A DNA stretch of 13,732 nucleotides. Source: Mollicutes bacterium (lineage in GTDB: Bacteria > Bacillota_I > Bacilli_A > Izemoplasmatales > Izemoplasmataceae). A program made the translations under genes and the position numbers. This document shows positions 1 to 10,100 of this stretch, piece by piece. Position 1 is the first letter of the stretch, and each line of letters starts with the position of its first letter. The stretch covers positions 1 to 13,732 of the forward strand of contig PUKL01000048.1 in the NCBI GenBank assembly GCA_003552275.1, written 5' to 3'. Below the pieces are notes generated by a model. The model was not told the origin of the DNA, made no database searches, and saw only the letters and a program-made list of their open reading frames with translations.

Positions 1-541
1 CGCCGCCGTAGGCGACGGTGATCATCGAGAGGCCGGTCACGAGGAGGCTCACGCCAACCCAGAGACCGACGACCCACGCGGCGTCGGCGGGGAACCCTGC
101 CCAAAGGAGGCCGGCCAGGACTAGCGAGAGCGTGCCGCTGGCAGCGATCCAGCCGCGACCACTATCCGCTTCCATACGGAGGCTCGTGACGAGTTCGGCG
201 ATTCCATCCACGAACAGGTACGCGATGACCAGTACCGTCAGCGTCAGGAGCCCGAAGACGGGATTGGCGATCACCGCGAGACCGGCGACGATCGAGACGA
301 CAGCGAGGACGACCTGCCAGACCGCCCCCGACCACCCACGCGCGGAGACGGCGTACCCGCCGTGGACAAACCCACTCAGTATCAGAAGGATACCGAGAAG
401 GGAGGCGATCGCGATGCCGGTCGCGAGTGGAAGTGCAATCGCGAGGAGACCAAGTACGGCGATACCGCCGCCGGCTACGGCAAGCGTCTTCCATTCTGTT
501 TCGAGAGAATACAGTTCTGCGTCTGGAGCAACGGTACTCAT
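1..541 (-). CDS. HdeD/DUF308-family integral membrane protein (3' end beyond the window)
   Basis: The minus-strand frame opens with ATG at 541 (MSTVAPDAEL...) and stays open to the left edge, giving 180 visible residues and no stop. About six hydrophobic segments are visible, near residues 21-41, 43-62, 73-92, 95-116, 131-150 and 155-178, separated by short polar turns such as SARGW and MEADSGRG. Six helices in about 190 residues is the usual layout of the HdeD/DUF308 family, named after the E. coli acid-resistance membrane protein; its biochemical role in archaea is unknown. Little more than the C-terminal tail should be missing. A partial Shine-Dalgarno match (GGTGA) ends 5 nt before the ATG. 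A strong TATA box about 110 nt upstream suggests its own promoter rather than read-through from the CARDB gene. Several plus-strand frames across this interval are shadows. Family assignment rests on topology and length, so it is likely but not certain. Confidence 0.8.
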   Translation of the reverse strand, partial: MSTVAPDAELYSLETEWKTLAVAGGGIAVLGLLAIALPLATGIAIASLLGILLILSGFVHGGYAVSARGWSGAVWQVVLAVVSIVAGLAVIANPVFGLLTLTVLVIAYLFVDGIAELVTSLRMEADSGRGWIAASGTLSLVLAGLLWAGFPADAAWVVGLWVGVSLLVTGLSMITVAYGG

Positions 542-646
542 GGTGTTCACCAGGAGAAGGTACGCTGTCTGCAGAGATATAGAATTTCCACGGTTTGACA
601 GTTGTTCCGGCAAGCGGACCAGTCCGGAATCGGACCCAACCGCTAA

Positions 647-656
647 ATTATATACC
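647..656 (-). promoter_or_regulatory. TATA box for the HdeD-family gene
   Basis: On the minus strand GGTATATAAT runs from 656 to 647. The same GGTATATAATT core occurs before the giant protease gene. The expected transcription start is near 622-626, leaving an untranslated leader of about 80 nt. A weaker alternative (TTCTATATCTC, about 574-584) would give a leader of about 10 nt. Position and leader length are inferred. Confidence 0.55.
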
Positions 657-659
657 GTT

Positions 660-688
660 TAACACACTGTGAGTGAAACAGTGTGTTA
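660..688. promoter_or_regulatory. 11-bp perfect inverted repeat at the CARDB gene stop and next to the HdeD TATA box
   Basis: The arms 660-670 (TAACACACTGT) and 678-688 (ACAGTGTGTTA) are perfect reverse complements around a 7-nt spacer. The outer arm contains the stop codon of the CARDB gene (688-686). The inner arm ends 3 nt before the GGTATATAAT element of the HdeD-type gene, roughly where the BRE and an upstream operator would lie. It could be a repressor or activator site, or a hairpin at the 3' end of the CARDB transcript. Archaeal termination mostly needs a U-tract, and none follows it, so I favour the operator reading. Confidence 0.5.
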
Positions 689-2131
689 TCGCCGCCGGGA
701 AACGATGAACGCTGTTGACAACAACACGAACAGTGAGAATACTAGGCCAAACCCGGGGATTCCGTCATCACCTGCATCGTCCACAACAACGTCATCTACT
801 TCGTCTGTAGCCTGAGAAATAGCTATCGATCCAGCCTCGAAATCGTTGATGAAGATAGTGTACTCACCAGCAACTTCAATACTGGTCGTGATCGTCACAG
901 TCTCGGTGGTTTCACCGGCAACATTGACTGTTTCGTCAGTAATAGGCTCATCATCGAGAAGCAATTGTGCCGTTAATTCGCCGTTTGATTCGCCTGTATT
1001 CTCGAGTGTGGCCTCGACAGTGACTTCATCACCAGCCTCAAGTTCGTCGGGTGAGACAGTCGCTGACGTGACCGAGATATCAGCCGGTGACTCCGAATCA
1101 CTAACTGTGAGTGTCCCAGCGTATTCGCCATTGACACTAATGTCGTACTCCCCGGCCTGGGTGAATGTCTCAGTGAATATCGCTGTCGCCGTCGATTCAC
1201 CCTTAACCGTGGCCATCTGCGAGTCGATGGCTTCACCATCGACCTCAAGTTCGAGGGTGGCCTCACCAGTTTCTTCGCCGGTGTTTTCCAGGATTGTTTT
1301 GATATCGACGGAATCATGGGTGTCAATCGCTGTGGTGTTCAACGCCACCTCGGTGACTGAGACATCCGCTGGAGTCGGCTCTTCGGGTGGGGCAGGCAAA
1401 CTCGGTGGTGAATCGTCGTCGTCGGCATCCTCACCAACAAGTATGGTGATTCCGTCAGCGTCGTCACCTACATCAACGAAAGCATCGAACTCACCCTCAT
1501 TTTGCATCAAGGTGGCGAAAGATACCGATTCAGTTTCACCCGCATCAAGTTCGAGATGGGCGGTGTCTACAACCTCGTCCTCCAGTTCAAAGGTCACATC
1601 AGTGTACCCGACAGCGTCACCAGTGTTTTCAATGTCGGCAACAATGGTGGCTGTCTCATTGGGTTCGACAGCAGCCGTTGAATCGTCTCCGTTGATCGAA
1701 ACACCGAATGCGGGTGTTGAGATATCGTCACCGACGAGACTCACTTCCTCGAGGTCGCCGGATTCCCAGGTAATTTCGGGGTTTACCTCGAGTTCCTGTT
1801 CATCGATGAAGAAACTCACTACCTCACCAGTGTCAGCACTGTCACCCTCAACGGTGAGTTTTTCATCACTAAACGTTGGTCCACCGAAGTGTCCTAGCTC
1901 ATCAACGACGATTGACCCACGCTCTTCGCCGTCAATCTCGGCAGTTATTTCCGTACCGACTGGGGCAGGTTCCCCGTTAACTTCAATTTCACCGTAGTAA
2001 CTCGATGGTACCAACGGATGTGAATCATCCGCGATGGCGGTTCCTGACACCGCTGTAGCGCCAGTAACACCGGAGGCGATCACCACAATCACAAGCACAG
2101 TCGTGATTGCTGGACGGGTAAGCGAACTCAT
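686..2131 (-). CDS. Secreted CARDB-domain surface protein with PGF-CTERM anchor
   Basis: A 481-residue exported protein. Residues 1-34 form a signal peptide (hydrophobic core TTVLVIVVIASGV, then ATAVSGTAIA). Residues 42-115 form a small beta domain of the type seen in archaeal PGF-CTERM proteins (YYGEIEVNGEPAPVGTEI). Three CARDB-like domains follow at about 140-232, 256-343 and 352-438, with the NTGE/NTGD motifs and EAGEYT-type ends of that family; an Asp/Pro-rich linker (236-254) separates the first two. The C-terminus has the tripartite PGF-CTERM signal: PGF at 459-461, a hydrophobic stretch (462-477) and SRRR. In known systems archaeosortase A cuts this signal and the protein is lipid-anchored to the membrane. 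The start is supported by GAGGTG 7 nt upstream. It lies 161 bp downstream of the giant CARDB protease, which lacks an anchor. Its ligand is unknown; CARDB domains are generally thought to act in adhesion or protein contacts. Confidence 0.9.
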   Translation of the reverse strand: MSSLTRPAITTVLVIVVIASGVTGATAVSGTAIADDSHPLVPSSYYGEIEVNGEPAPVGTEITAEIDGEERGSIVVDELGHFGGPTFSDEKLTVEGDSADTGEVVSFFIDEQELEVNPEITWESGDLEEVSLVGDDISTPAFGVSINGDDSTAAVEPNETATIVADIENTGDAVGYTDVTFELEDEVVDTAHLELDAGETESVSFATLMQNEGEFDAFVDVGDDADGITILVGEDADDDDSPPSLPAPPEEPTPADVSVTEVALNTTAIDTHDSVDIKTILENTGEETGEATLELEVDGEAIDSQMATVKGESTATAIFTETFTQAGEYDISVNGEYAGTLTVSDSESPADISVTSATVSPDELEAGDEVTVEATLENTGESNGELTAQLLLDDEPITDETVNVAGETTETVTITTSIEVAGEYTIFINDFEAGSIAISQATDEVDDVVVDDAGDDGIPGFGLVFSLFVLLSTAFIVSRRR

Positions 2132-2138
2132 TCGGGGA

Positions 2139-2144
2139 CACCTC
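2139..2144 (-). promoter_or_regulatory. Shine-Dalgarno site of the CARDB/PGF-CTERM gene
   Basis: GAGGTG (2144 to 2139 on the minus strand) matches the haloarchaeal consensus GGAGGTGATC and lies 7 nt before the ATG at 2131. It fixes that start. A complementary CACCTC sits 31 nt upstream (2181-2176), so the site could be masked in the mRNA. Confidence 0.7.
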
Positions 2145-2227
2145 TACTCGGTATACGGGCAGTTGCTTGGCCCATGAGGTGCACAGAAGCCCCTTGTGTC
2201 AGTACCACCTGATAAGGATAGATAGAA

Positions 2228-2236
2228 GTTAAATAC
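2228..2236 (-). promoter_or_regulatory. Candidate TATA box for the CARDB/PGF-CTERM gene
   Basis: GTATTTAAC (2236 to 2228) is the best TATA-like element in the 161-bp gap. Initiation about 25 nt downstream would fall near 2206, giving a leader of about 75 nt that carries the Shine-Dalgarno site. Co-transcription with the giant gene cannot be excluded, because I see no clear terminator in the gap. Confidence 0.35.
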
Positions 2237-2292
2237 CGCCCACTAAGATGAGGGCAGCATCCAGTCTCCGCGTTCGATTGGTCTCGACTCAT

Positions 2293-4140
2293 TTATACTC
2301 CAACAATGCCTGCACTGTCAGTTTGTTGAGCCTCAACGTCAATAACCGAGACAGAGGTGTCACCGGTATCCGACGTTTCGAACGTTGCGGTATACGTCAA
2401 TGTAGTTCCACCTGTTCCAACGAAGGCAAGTCTCAACTCGGTGTTCGTCGCCTCTTCTGGATTCTCGAGATCCTCGAAGGTCACGTTGGCCGCACCAGTC
2501 GAACTCCGATCGTTGTTAATTGGGCTGAGGCCGATATCGATGACTGCACCCTCATACTCATTGTTACCAGCGAGGCTGACTGCTCCCGGTTCGTCGTCTC
2601 CATCGTTCGTGAGTTCGACAGTTACCTCGTCGTTGTCAATTCCGTCGAAGACTACACCAGTGTCGGTGTAATCGGCAGTGATGTAGTCAATATCCTCGCC
2701 GAAGTCTACGTCTTCGATTTCCCAGGAGTGTGTGGCGTTTTCACCCGCTTCGTCTGGGTCGACCTCGAAAGTGACGTCAACTGCATGGAAGATTTCGATA
2801 TCGGCGGTCTGTTCGTCCGAGTTGCTGAAGATACCCTGGACGTACTCGCCCTCTTCGATGTCCTCGTCTTCGACGATGATGTCATCGAACGTGACGGTCG
2901 TCGTTTCACCTGCTTCGAGCGTGGTTGCCTCGGTTTCGACGGTCTCGAGTGAGTCTGCATCTTCGCCGATGCGGAACTCGACATTCTCTGTTCGTTCCTC
3001 GTCATCGAAGTTCGTCACGGTCGTCGAAACGTCGAACGGTTGGTTGGCAACGGTTTCAGTGGGTGCCTCGAACTGGACTGGACTCACACTGAAGCCGTCG
3101 ACGGCTTCGATATCGAGATCGGTCGTGGCGCTGTCGTTGTCGGTGAAGATACCGTGTTCGTACGTTCCGGCCTCGAGGTCTTCCTCATAGGCAACGATAT
3201 CGGTGAAGTCGACCGATTCGGACTCAATCAGGTCGAGCGTGAGTTCCTCAGAGAAGGTCGCCTCAGCATCGTCGATATCGTCACTGTCTTCGACGATACG
3301 GTACTCGATATCCTGGGTGTCTTCGAAGTCACCGACGTTCTCGATCACTGATTCGACATCGAACGGTTCGTTTTCGTCAACTGTCTCCGGGACGTCGAGC
3401 GAGGAAACGTTGAAGCTTGCTGGTTCGATTTCGGAGACGTCGAACGTCACGTTGAACGTCCGTTCGGTTCCGCCATCGCCCCTGATCGTCGTGCTTGCGT
3501 TGTACTCATCGGCGTCCTCGGGATTGATTGTCTCGGGGAAGTCGAGCGTTGCTGGGCCGTCTGGACTTTCACCATCGTAGCCGAACGAGGTTGGCTGAAG
3601 TTCCCTGATCTCTTCACCATCCCCATCGGTAGACGAGAGATCAACGCTCGTCTCGCCGCCCTCGTACGTAATTGTGAGGTCAATCTGGAAACCGGGTGAG
3701 TTGCCGACGTCAGTGCCGGTCCCTGTGTAGTCGGCCGTTACCTGTTCAATCTCTTCACCCTCGAGGTCGAGGTTCTCCATCTCCCACGTGTGATCCGACT
3801 CGTACGTTCTGGTATCTGGTGCAATCACCAGGTCGGCCTCTGTTTCATCGGGGTCGGTCTGAACCGTTAGCGTCCCGGTTGCCTCACTGTCTGTGCTGTA
3901 GACACCGTGATCGTAGGTTCCTGTCTCCAGGTCACTTGTCTCGACGCCATCGAATTCGACGGTCTCCGATTCGCCCTCGTCGAGTTCGATGGTCTGGTTG
4001 GCGACAGTGTCACCGTCAACACGTAGTTCGACGGTGTCTTCTCCGGTGAGTTCACCGGTGTTCGTGACTGATGTAGAGACGTCGATTTCGTCTCCCTCGT
4101 TCACGGTTGCTTCTTCTGGATCAAGATCTTCGACCTCGAA
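2293..4140 (-). repeat. Second copy of the 595-codon duplication (CARDB-A-CARDB-CARDB-B)
   Basis: Residues 2600-3214 of the giant protein repeat the domain order of residues 2005-2599. Matching landmarks are the first Phe of CARDB7 (4140), His of the HTWE motif (3792), Phe of CARDB8 (3414), Phe of CARDB9 (3093) and the start of domain B2 (2781). Each is exactly 1,785 bp from its counterpart. The last 20 codons, where a third unit would begin, read SVSVIDVEAQQTDSAGIVGV and then stop. Confidence 0.9.
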
Positions 4141-7100
4141 GAACGCTGGCTCATCGCCCTCGAGTTCGAAGCTCTCGGTGTAGCTCAGGGCCGTCCCATC
4201 GTTACCGACGAACACGAGCGTTGCGTCGTGCTCACCGGGTGGCGCATTGTTCTCGAGATCGTCGACGGTCACGTTCGCCGCGCCGGTCGAACTCGAGTCG
4301 TCGAAGATACCGAAGCCGAGATCGACTACTTCACCTCCGTACTCGTTGTTTCCTGAGAGTCCGATCACTGACGGGTCGTCATCGCCTTCGTTAGTGAGTT
4401 CAATCGTGACGTCGTCGTTGTCAGTTTCGTCGAACGTCACACCAGTGTCGGTGTAATCGATAGTGACGTAATCGATATCTTCACCGAAGTCTACGTCTTC
4501 AATCTCCCAGGCGTGTGTGGCGTTTTCACCAGTCTCGTCCGGATCCACTTCGAGGGTGACGTCGACTGCTGGGTAGATTTCGATATCGGCGCTCAGGTCG
4601 TCCGAATCGGTGAAGATGCCGTGGACGTAGTCGCCCTCCTCGATGTACTCGTCTTCGACAACGATATCCTCGAACGCAACGGCCGTCGTCTCACTCGCCT
4701 CGAGTGTGATCGTTTCGGTTTCGACGGTCTCGAGTGAGTCTGCGTCTTCGCCGATACGGAACTCGACATCCTCTGTTCGTTCCTCGTCGTCGAAGTTCGT
4801 CACGGTCGTCGAGACGTCGAACGGTTGGTTCGCGACCGCTTCATTCGGTGCCTCGAACTCGAGTGGGCTAACGCTGAAGCCGTCGACCGATTCGACCTCG
4901 AAGTCTGTCGTGACGCTATCGTTGTTGGTGAAGATGCCGTGTTCGTACTCACCAGCATCGAGACCTTCGTCGAAGGCAACGATGTCGGTAAAGTCGACCG
5001 ATTCGGTTTCACCGAGGTCAAGCGTGATCGTCTCGCTGAACGTGGCGTCTACGTCTTCGATATCCTCGCCGTCCTCGACGATACGGTACTCGATATTCTG
5101 GGTGTCCTCGAGGTCGCCGACGTTTTCGATCACTGACTCGACGTCGAACGGTTCGTCCTCGTCGACCGCAGTCGGTGTATCGAGTTCAGCGACTTCGAAG
5201 TTCGGTGGTTCGATTTCGGTCGTATCGAAGGTCGCGTTGTACGTTTCTTCAGTTCCGCCAGTGCCGACGAACGTTACGTTCGCGTCGAACTCATCGACAT
5301 CCTCTGGATTGACGATGTCGGGCATTTCGAGTGTCGCCAGGCCATCTGGCTCTTCGCCGCCGTAGCCGATTCCCAGCGGTGCGAACTCTCGGACGTCTGG
5401 CTCGTTTATGTCGCCACTCGTAACCTGGATATTTTCATCTTCACCCTCGTAGGTGATCGTGAAATCTATCTCGCTGATCGATGAGTCACTGATATCGGTG
5501 CCGGTGTCGGAGTAGTCGACAATCCAGCTATCGATTGCCTCACCATCCAGACCGAGGTATTCGAACTCCCACGTGTGGGTAGAATCGAACGTCACCGCAT
5601 CCGGTTCCGCATCGACGTGTGTCTCCGCATCGTCGGGATCGACAGTAACGGTCAACGTGCCAGTGGCTTCATCGTCGTCGCTGTAGATGCCGTGATCGAG
5701 CGTTCCGGTCTCCAGACCGCTCGTGTTGACGTTCTCGAACGCGACGGTATCCGTCGCGTCTGCATCGAGCGACACCGACGTCTCCTCGATTACATCGCCA
5801 TCAACGTGGAGTTCGACCGTCTGGTCGTCTGACTGCTCACCGGTGTTCGTCAGATTGGCTGTAACGTCGATTTCGTCGCCTCGAGTGATCGTTTCACTTT
5901 CGGGATCGAGGTCAGTCACCTCGAAAAAGGCTGGCTCCGGCGGTTCCTCGACGGTCAGCGTTCCGGTTGCTTCGTCGCTGTCGGTAAAGACTCCGTGTTC
6001 GTGGGTGCCTGGGTCGAGGTCACTCGTGTCAACGTCCTCGAACTCGACGGATTCGGACGCACCGCCGTCGAGAGTAACCGACGTATCGGCAATGACGTCG
6101 CCGTCGACTTGGAACTCGACCGTCTGTATGGTGAGTTCGTCACCGGCGTTGGTCACGGTCGCAGAAACGTCAATCTCATCGCCCTGTTCGATGGTTGCCT
6201 CGTCTGGGTCGAGATCACTCACTGTGAGCGTTGCTGGTTCTTCCTCGTCGTCTTCGATTTCGATTGAGCCGACAGCGTTGTCGTCGTCGCTGTAGACGCC
6301 GTGAACGTACGTTCCTGCCTCCAGATTTGCGGCGATACCGTCGAATGTGACGGTTTCAGATTCACCACCCTCGAGTGAGACGGTGGTGCTCGAGAGCGTG
6401 TTTCCGCCGAGTTGGAACTCGATTGTTTGTGAACCATCGTCGTCGCCTTCGTTGGTCACTGTCGCCGCGACGTCGAGGGTGTCACCGCGGTCGACAGTCG
6501 CCGTTTCTGGCTCGAGATCACTGACCGCGAAGTGTGGTGGTTCCGGTGGTTCTTCGACGGTGAGGGTCCCGGTTAGTGCGTCGTCCTGCGTGTAGATGCC
6601 GTGTTCGTACTCGCCCTCGTCGAACGAACTCGTACTGACGTCTTCGAATTCGACGATGGCAGACTCGTCCTCATCTAGCATGACAAGCTGGCTCGAGTAC
6701 ACATCCTCATTAATGCGTAGTTCGATGGTTTGCGTTCCAGCATCATCGCCAACGTTTTCGACTAATGCCGAGACATCGATTTCCTCACCTTGTTCAATTG
6801 TAGCTTCCTCTGGGACGAGTGAGCTAATGTCGAACGATGCCACTGGTTCGGCCTCATAACCTGCCTGTAGCTGTTCATAGAGTTGGAACAAATCAGGATC
6901 GGAACTCAGGTGTGAAGGAAGCGTACCAGACGCATCCGAGAAGACAAAGTAGCCTTCGAACGGGCTGACTTCAGCTTCATCGTGTTGGGTCAGAGTTCCG
7001 TCAAGAGCACCTTCACCAACCAGTTGTCCACCTGGACGGTCGTAGGTGTGTGAGATGATGCTGACATCACTCGTTGCGTATCCGAAGGCCTCATTTACGT

Positions 7101-10100
7101 CACCGTAGACCGGTGCCGTGACAAAGTTCCACCCTTCGGTGAGCCCCGTCTGACCAGGTGCTGGTGGTGCATCACCGGAGTCAAACTGCAAGGAGACAAC
7201 TGTGTCCTCATCTGGAACAACCATCAGCGCCTGCAGTGTCTCGAGTGAATCCTCTCCAGTCAAAAGCGTCCACGATTGGGAGTCGGCATCGAAACCGTAG
7301 ACGACACCGTTAACATCCGAATCGAAAACATCCCCAACCGTCGACGAGGTTGGACCGGGGATACCAACCGCATAGGTACCACCAGCCTCCATATCGAGTG
7401 TAATAGTTGGCGAATCAATGTCACCGACATCAGGCATCTCATCACCCGGCGGTTCTGGGAGTGCTGGGGAAACCGCAATCGAACCATCAGCAGACTCTTC
7501 AGCAGAACCAAGATAGTTCAACCGAGTGTCAATGGGTTGACCGTCAGTGGTCTCACCCTCAAGCGCCCCTACGACATCTGTTCCAGACAGATCATTGTAC
7601 CGTACAGTGATGTCTGCTGGGTCGATTTCACCCTGGAAGTGCGCGCCGACCTCGCCGGAAATATCGTTGAGGTTGGCTTCGAACTCGGTGTCGTGTTTGA
7701 TGAAGAACGCCTCATCAGTGACGTCGATAGTCGAGTTGTGAACCGAGATTTGCTCGTTTAATGGTGCCTGAGTGTTTTCATCCTGTCTGACACCGATTGT
7801 ACCATCCTGGATCTCTACCTTCTCGAGTGACGCACTCGCACTGCGGAGTCTCACAGTCGAGTCACTGTTCGTCCTCGACTGAGCAACGACGTTACTGATT
7901 GAGATATTCTCAACCGGTTGCTCTACGTCCGAACTCTGGAAGAAGATCGAACGGCGGAGGTCCTCGTGCGCAGCCTCCACGTTATCGACGGTGACGTCAG
8001 AAACGTCACGGAGTACGATACCATGAGCGTTTGTACCCGACGGTTCCTCGAGCACCGAGTTTACGATCTCGATATTTTCAGTGTACAGAGTTGGATCAGG
8101 CTCAGGTAGGATTTCAGATTCGAGATCATCGATATCGATGCCCTCGATTTCAGCGATCTCTTCAGCTGTGAGTTCCTCAAGGCCAACATTTTCAGCACTG
8201 AGGGCCTCAACTGTCAGGTTCTCTTGACTCATTGAGTCGGTGTCAAGACCCGTTACGTCGACGTCGTTGAAGTCCAAACCATAAGCGGCAAGTTCCTCAA
8301 AGTCTACATCAGAGACATCCAGATCACCGAAGTCATGGATTTCAGGGTCGAAGGCATCCGAATCCTCGATTTCGGCTTCGCTGTCACCAACCATCACACT
8401 CGAACTGCCAGCGATACCATTTGAATCGATACCGGTGTAGCCGTCGAGCGTGATGTTAGTACTTCCATCACGAATTAACATACCCCGATTTCCAGCGTGG
8501 GTAAGATCGGTTACGGTGAGGTTCTTCGTTGGCGTCCCTTCGTACACACGAGTTTCAACGCCGTGTGTGCCCTGGTCGGCTTCACCATCCTTGAGGTTTA
8601 CCGTGAGACCATCGATGTGAACATCGTTCCCAGTGACTTCAATACCGCCCTGTACGGTCGAAGCGTTTCCTCCATAGAGAAGTTTCGGGTCGGCATCTTC
8701 GGCTGCTCGGAGCGTAATACCGTCGTTTTCGACCCAGAGGATTGGACCGCCAACATTGAGTGGCCCCTCTCCACCTTCAATACCGGCGTCTTCCTCGTAC
8801 GTACCGTTGTCGATAATAATGTCTTCTCCGTCGACAGCCAGATCGAGTGCATCTTGGATGCTATCGATATCGTCTGGCACACTCACCGGTGAGTCGTACA
8901 CCGATGTTGGTCCGGTAAAGAAGACTGTTTCAGTCGTGTCTTCGTCTTCGTAGTGGCTTTTGGTCACAACTGTATGCTCGAGTGAGAACTGGCCGGTGAC
9001 GTTTTCATCGAGCGTCGCCGTGATTGTCAGTTCTTCATCGGTAGTTTCGAGCGTCTCTCCGAGGTCGACTGTCTCTCCGTTGATATTGAGTGAGAGGTTG
9101 TCTTCATCGAGAATCGTATCCTCTGTCAGAGAGACCGTAATCGACTCAAGATCAGGAGTATCCACAGTGACTGACGTCTCCTCACCCGGGCTAATACGGT
9201 CATCCTGTGGGCTCGTTGGCTCGATGACTGGTTCATCGCTCACGTATTCAACAATGTTGGTGAGTATTTCGTAAGCTTCAGGTTCGAAGGTGTCACCGAC
9301 TGCTGCATAAGAACCCTGACCAAGCGATGGGGCCCAGACAGTTCGCGTAAACTGATCTTCAGCAAGGCCAGTTCCGGTTGTACCACCTCCCTCTGGGCCG
9401 GTGACACCGGTGCTAGCTGTAACGGTGTTTCCGTAATCTCCGCTGCTAAATCCTTCCATGGATGCATGATAGGCACCCTGTAGGAGGACAGCTGGGCCAG
9501 TATACAACTCGACAAATCCATCAGACTCATCAACGCCTTCGAAGAAGGGATGATCATCGTCTTCAAGCATGTATCCAACGGTTGGTGCCTGAGTGCTACC
9601 ACTCGCATTTGTGACTGCGTTCGGATTGCCTGTTTCACTGGCGTACTGGTTTATCGCATTACTTTCATCAGAGAATTGATCAAGTAAGACGACACCTGTA
9701 TCTGGTGACTCGGTTTCTTCGATGAACCACTCAACATCAGCATCGCCAAAGTGTTGAACCACATATACGTCGTATGCATCAGCGTTGACCGCATCCTCGA
9801 GCTCAGTATCATCTACTGTCTCGATGTCGAACCACGGAGCAGTCTGTTGTAACTGAGTAGCTAACGAATCACCGAACGTACTGGATGCTCTGTCGACGAC
9901 ACCGACTTCGACGGTTTCATCAAAGATTCCCGTCGGCCCTGTCTCAACAGTTTCAGTAACGCCGAATCCACTGAACGTATGGGTGAGTGAAACTTCACCA
10001 CTTGTTTCTTCAGCGGCTTCGACAGTGATGACAATTTCGTCAGAAATCGGTTCATCAAACGTCTCTGGCTCATCCAGATCGATTTCGTCGCCCTCAAAGA

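Noticed and set aside
846..1997. A 383-codon plus-strand frame opposite the CARDB gene.
   Set aside because: It is Ser/Val/Thr-rich antisense of an acidic, codon-biased gene. It has no signal, domain or ribosome site, whereas the minus strand encodes a complete exported protein.
2128..2292. A 54-codon minus-strand frame that exactly fills the gap between the giant gene (TAA directly followed by ATG) and the CARDB gene (ATGA overlap).
   Set aside because: The neat overlaps are tempting, but the peptide (MSRDQSNAETGCCPHLSGRY...) is basic and not acidic, uses rare codons such as TTA, ATA and AGA, and covers the likely promoter and Shine-Dalgarno site.
2235..2300. A frameshift at the giant gene's stop that continues a CARDB domain (the shifted frame reads NESRPIERGDWMLPSS).
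   Set aside because: The IERGD string looks like the CARDB motif IEQGDEIDV, but it lies about 15 residues too far from the domain start, and the frame stops soon after.
4643..5365. Long plus-strand frames opposite the giant gene, for example 240 codons here and 234 codons at 2248-2952.
   Set aside because: They mirror the internal repeats of the minus-strand gene, and recur at equivalent repeat positions as expected for antisense shadows.
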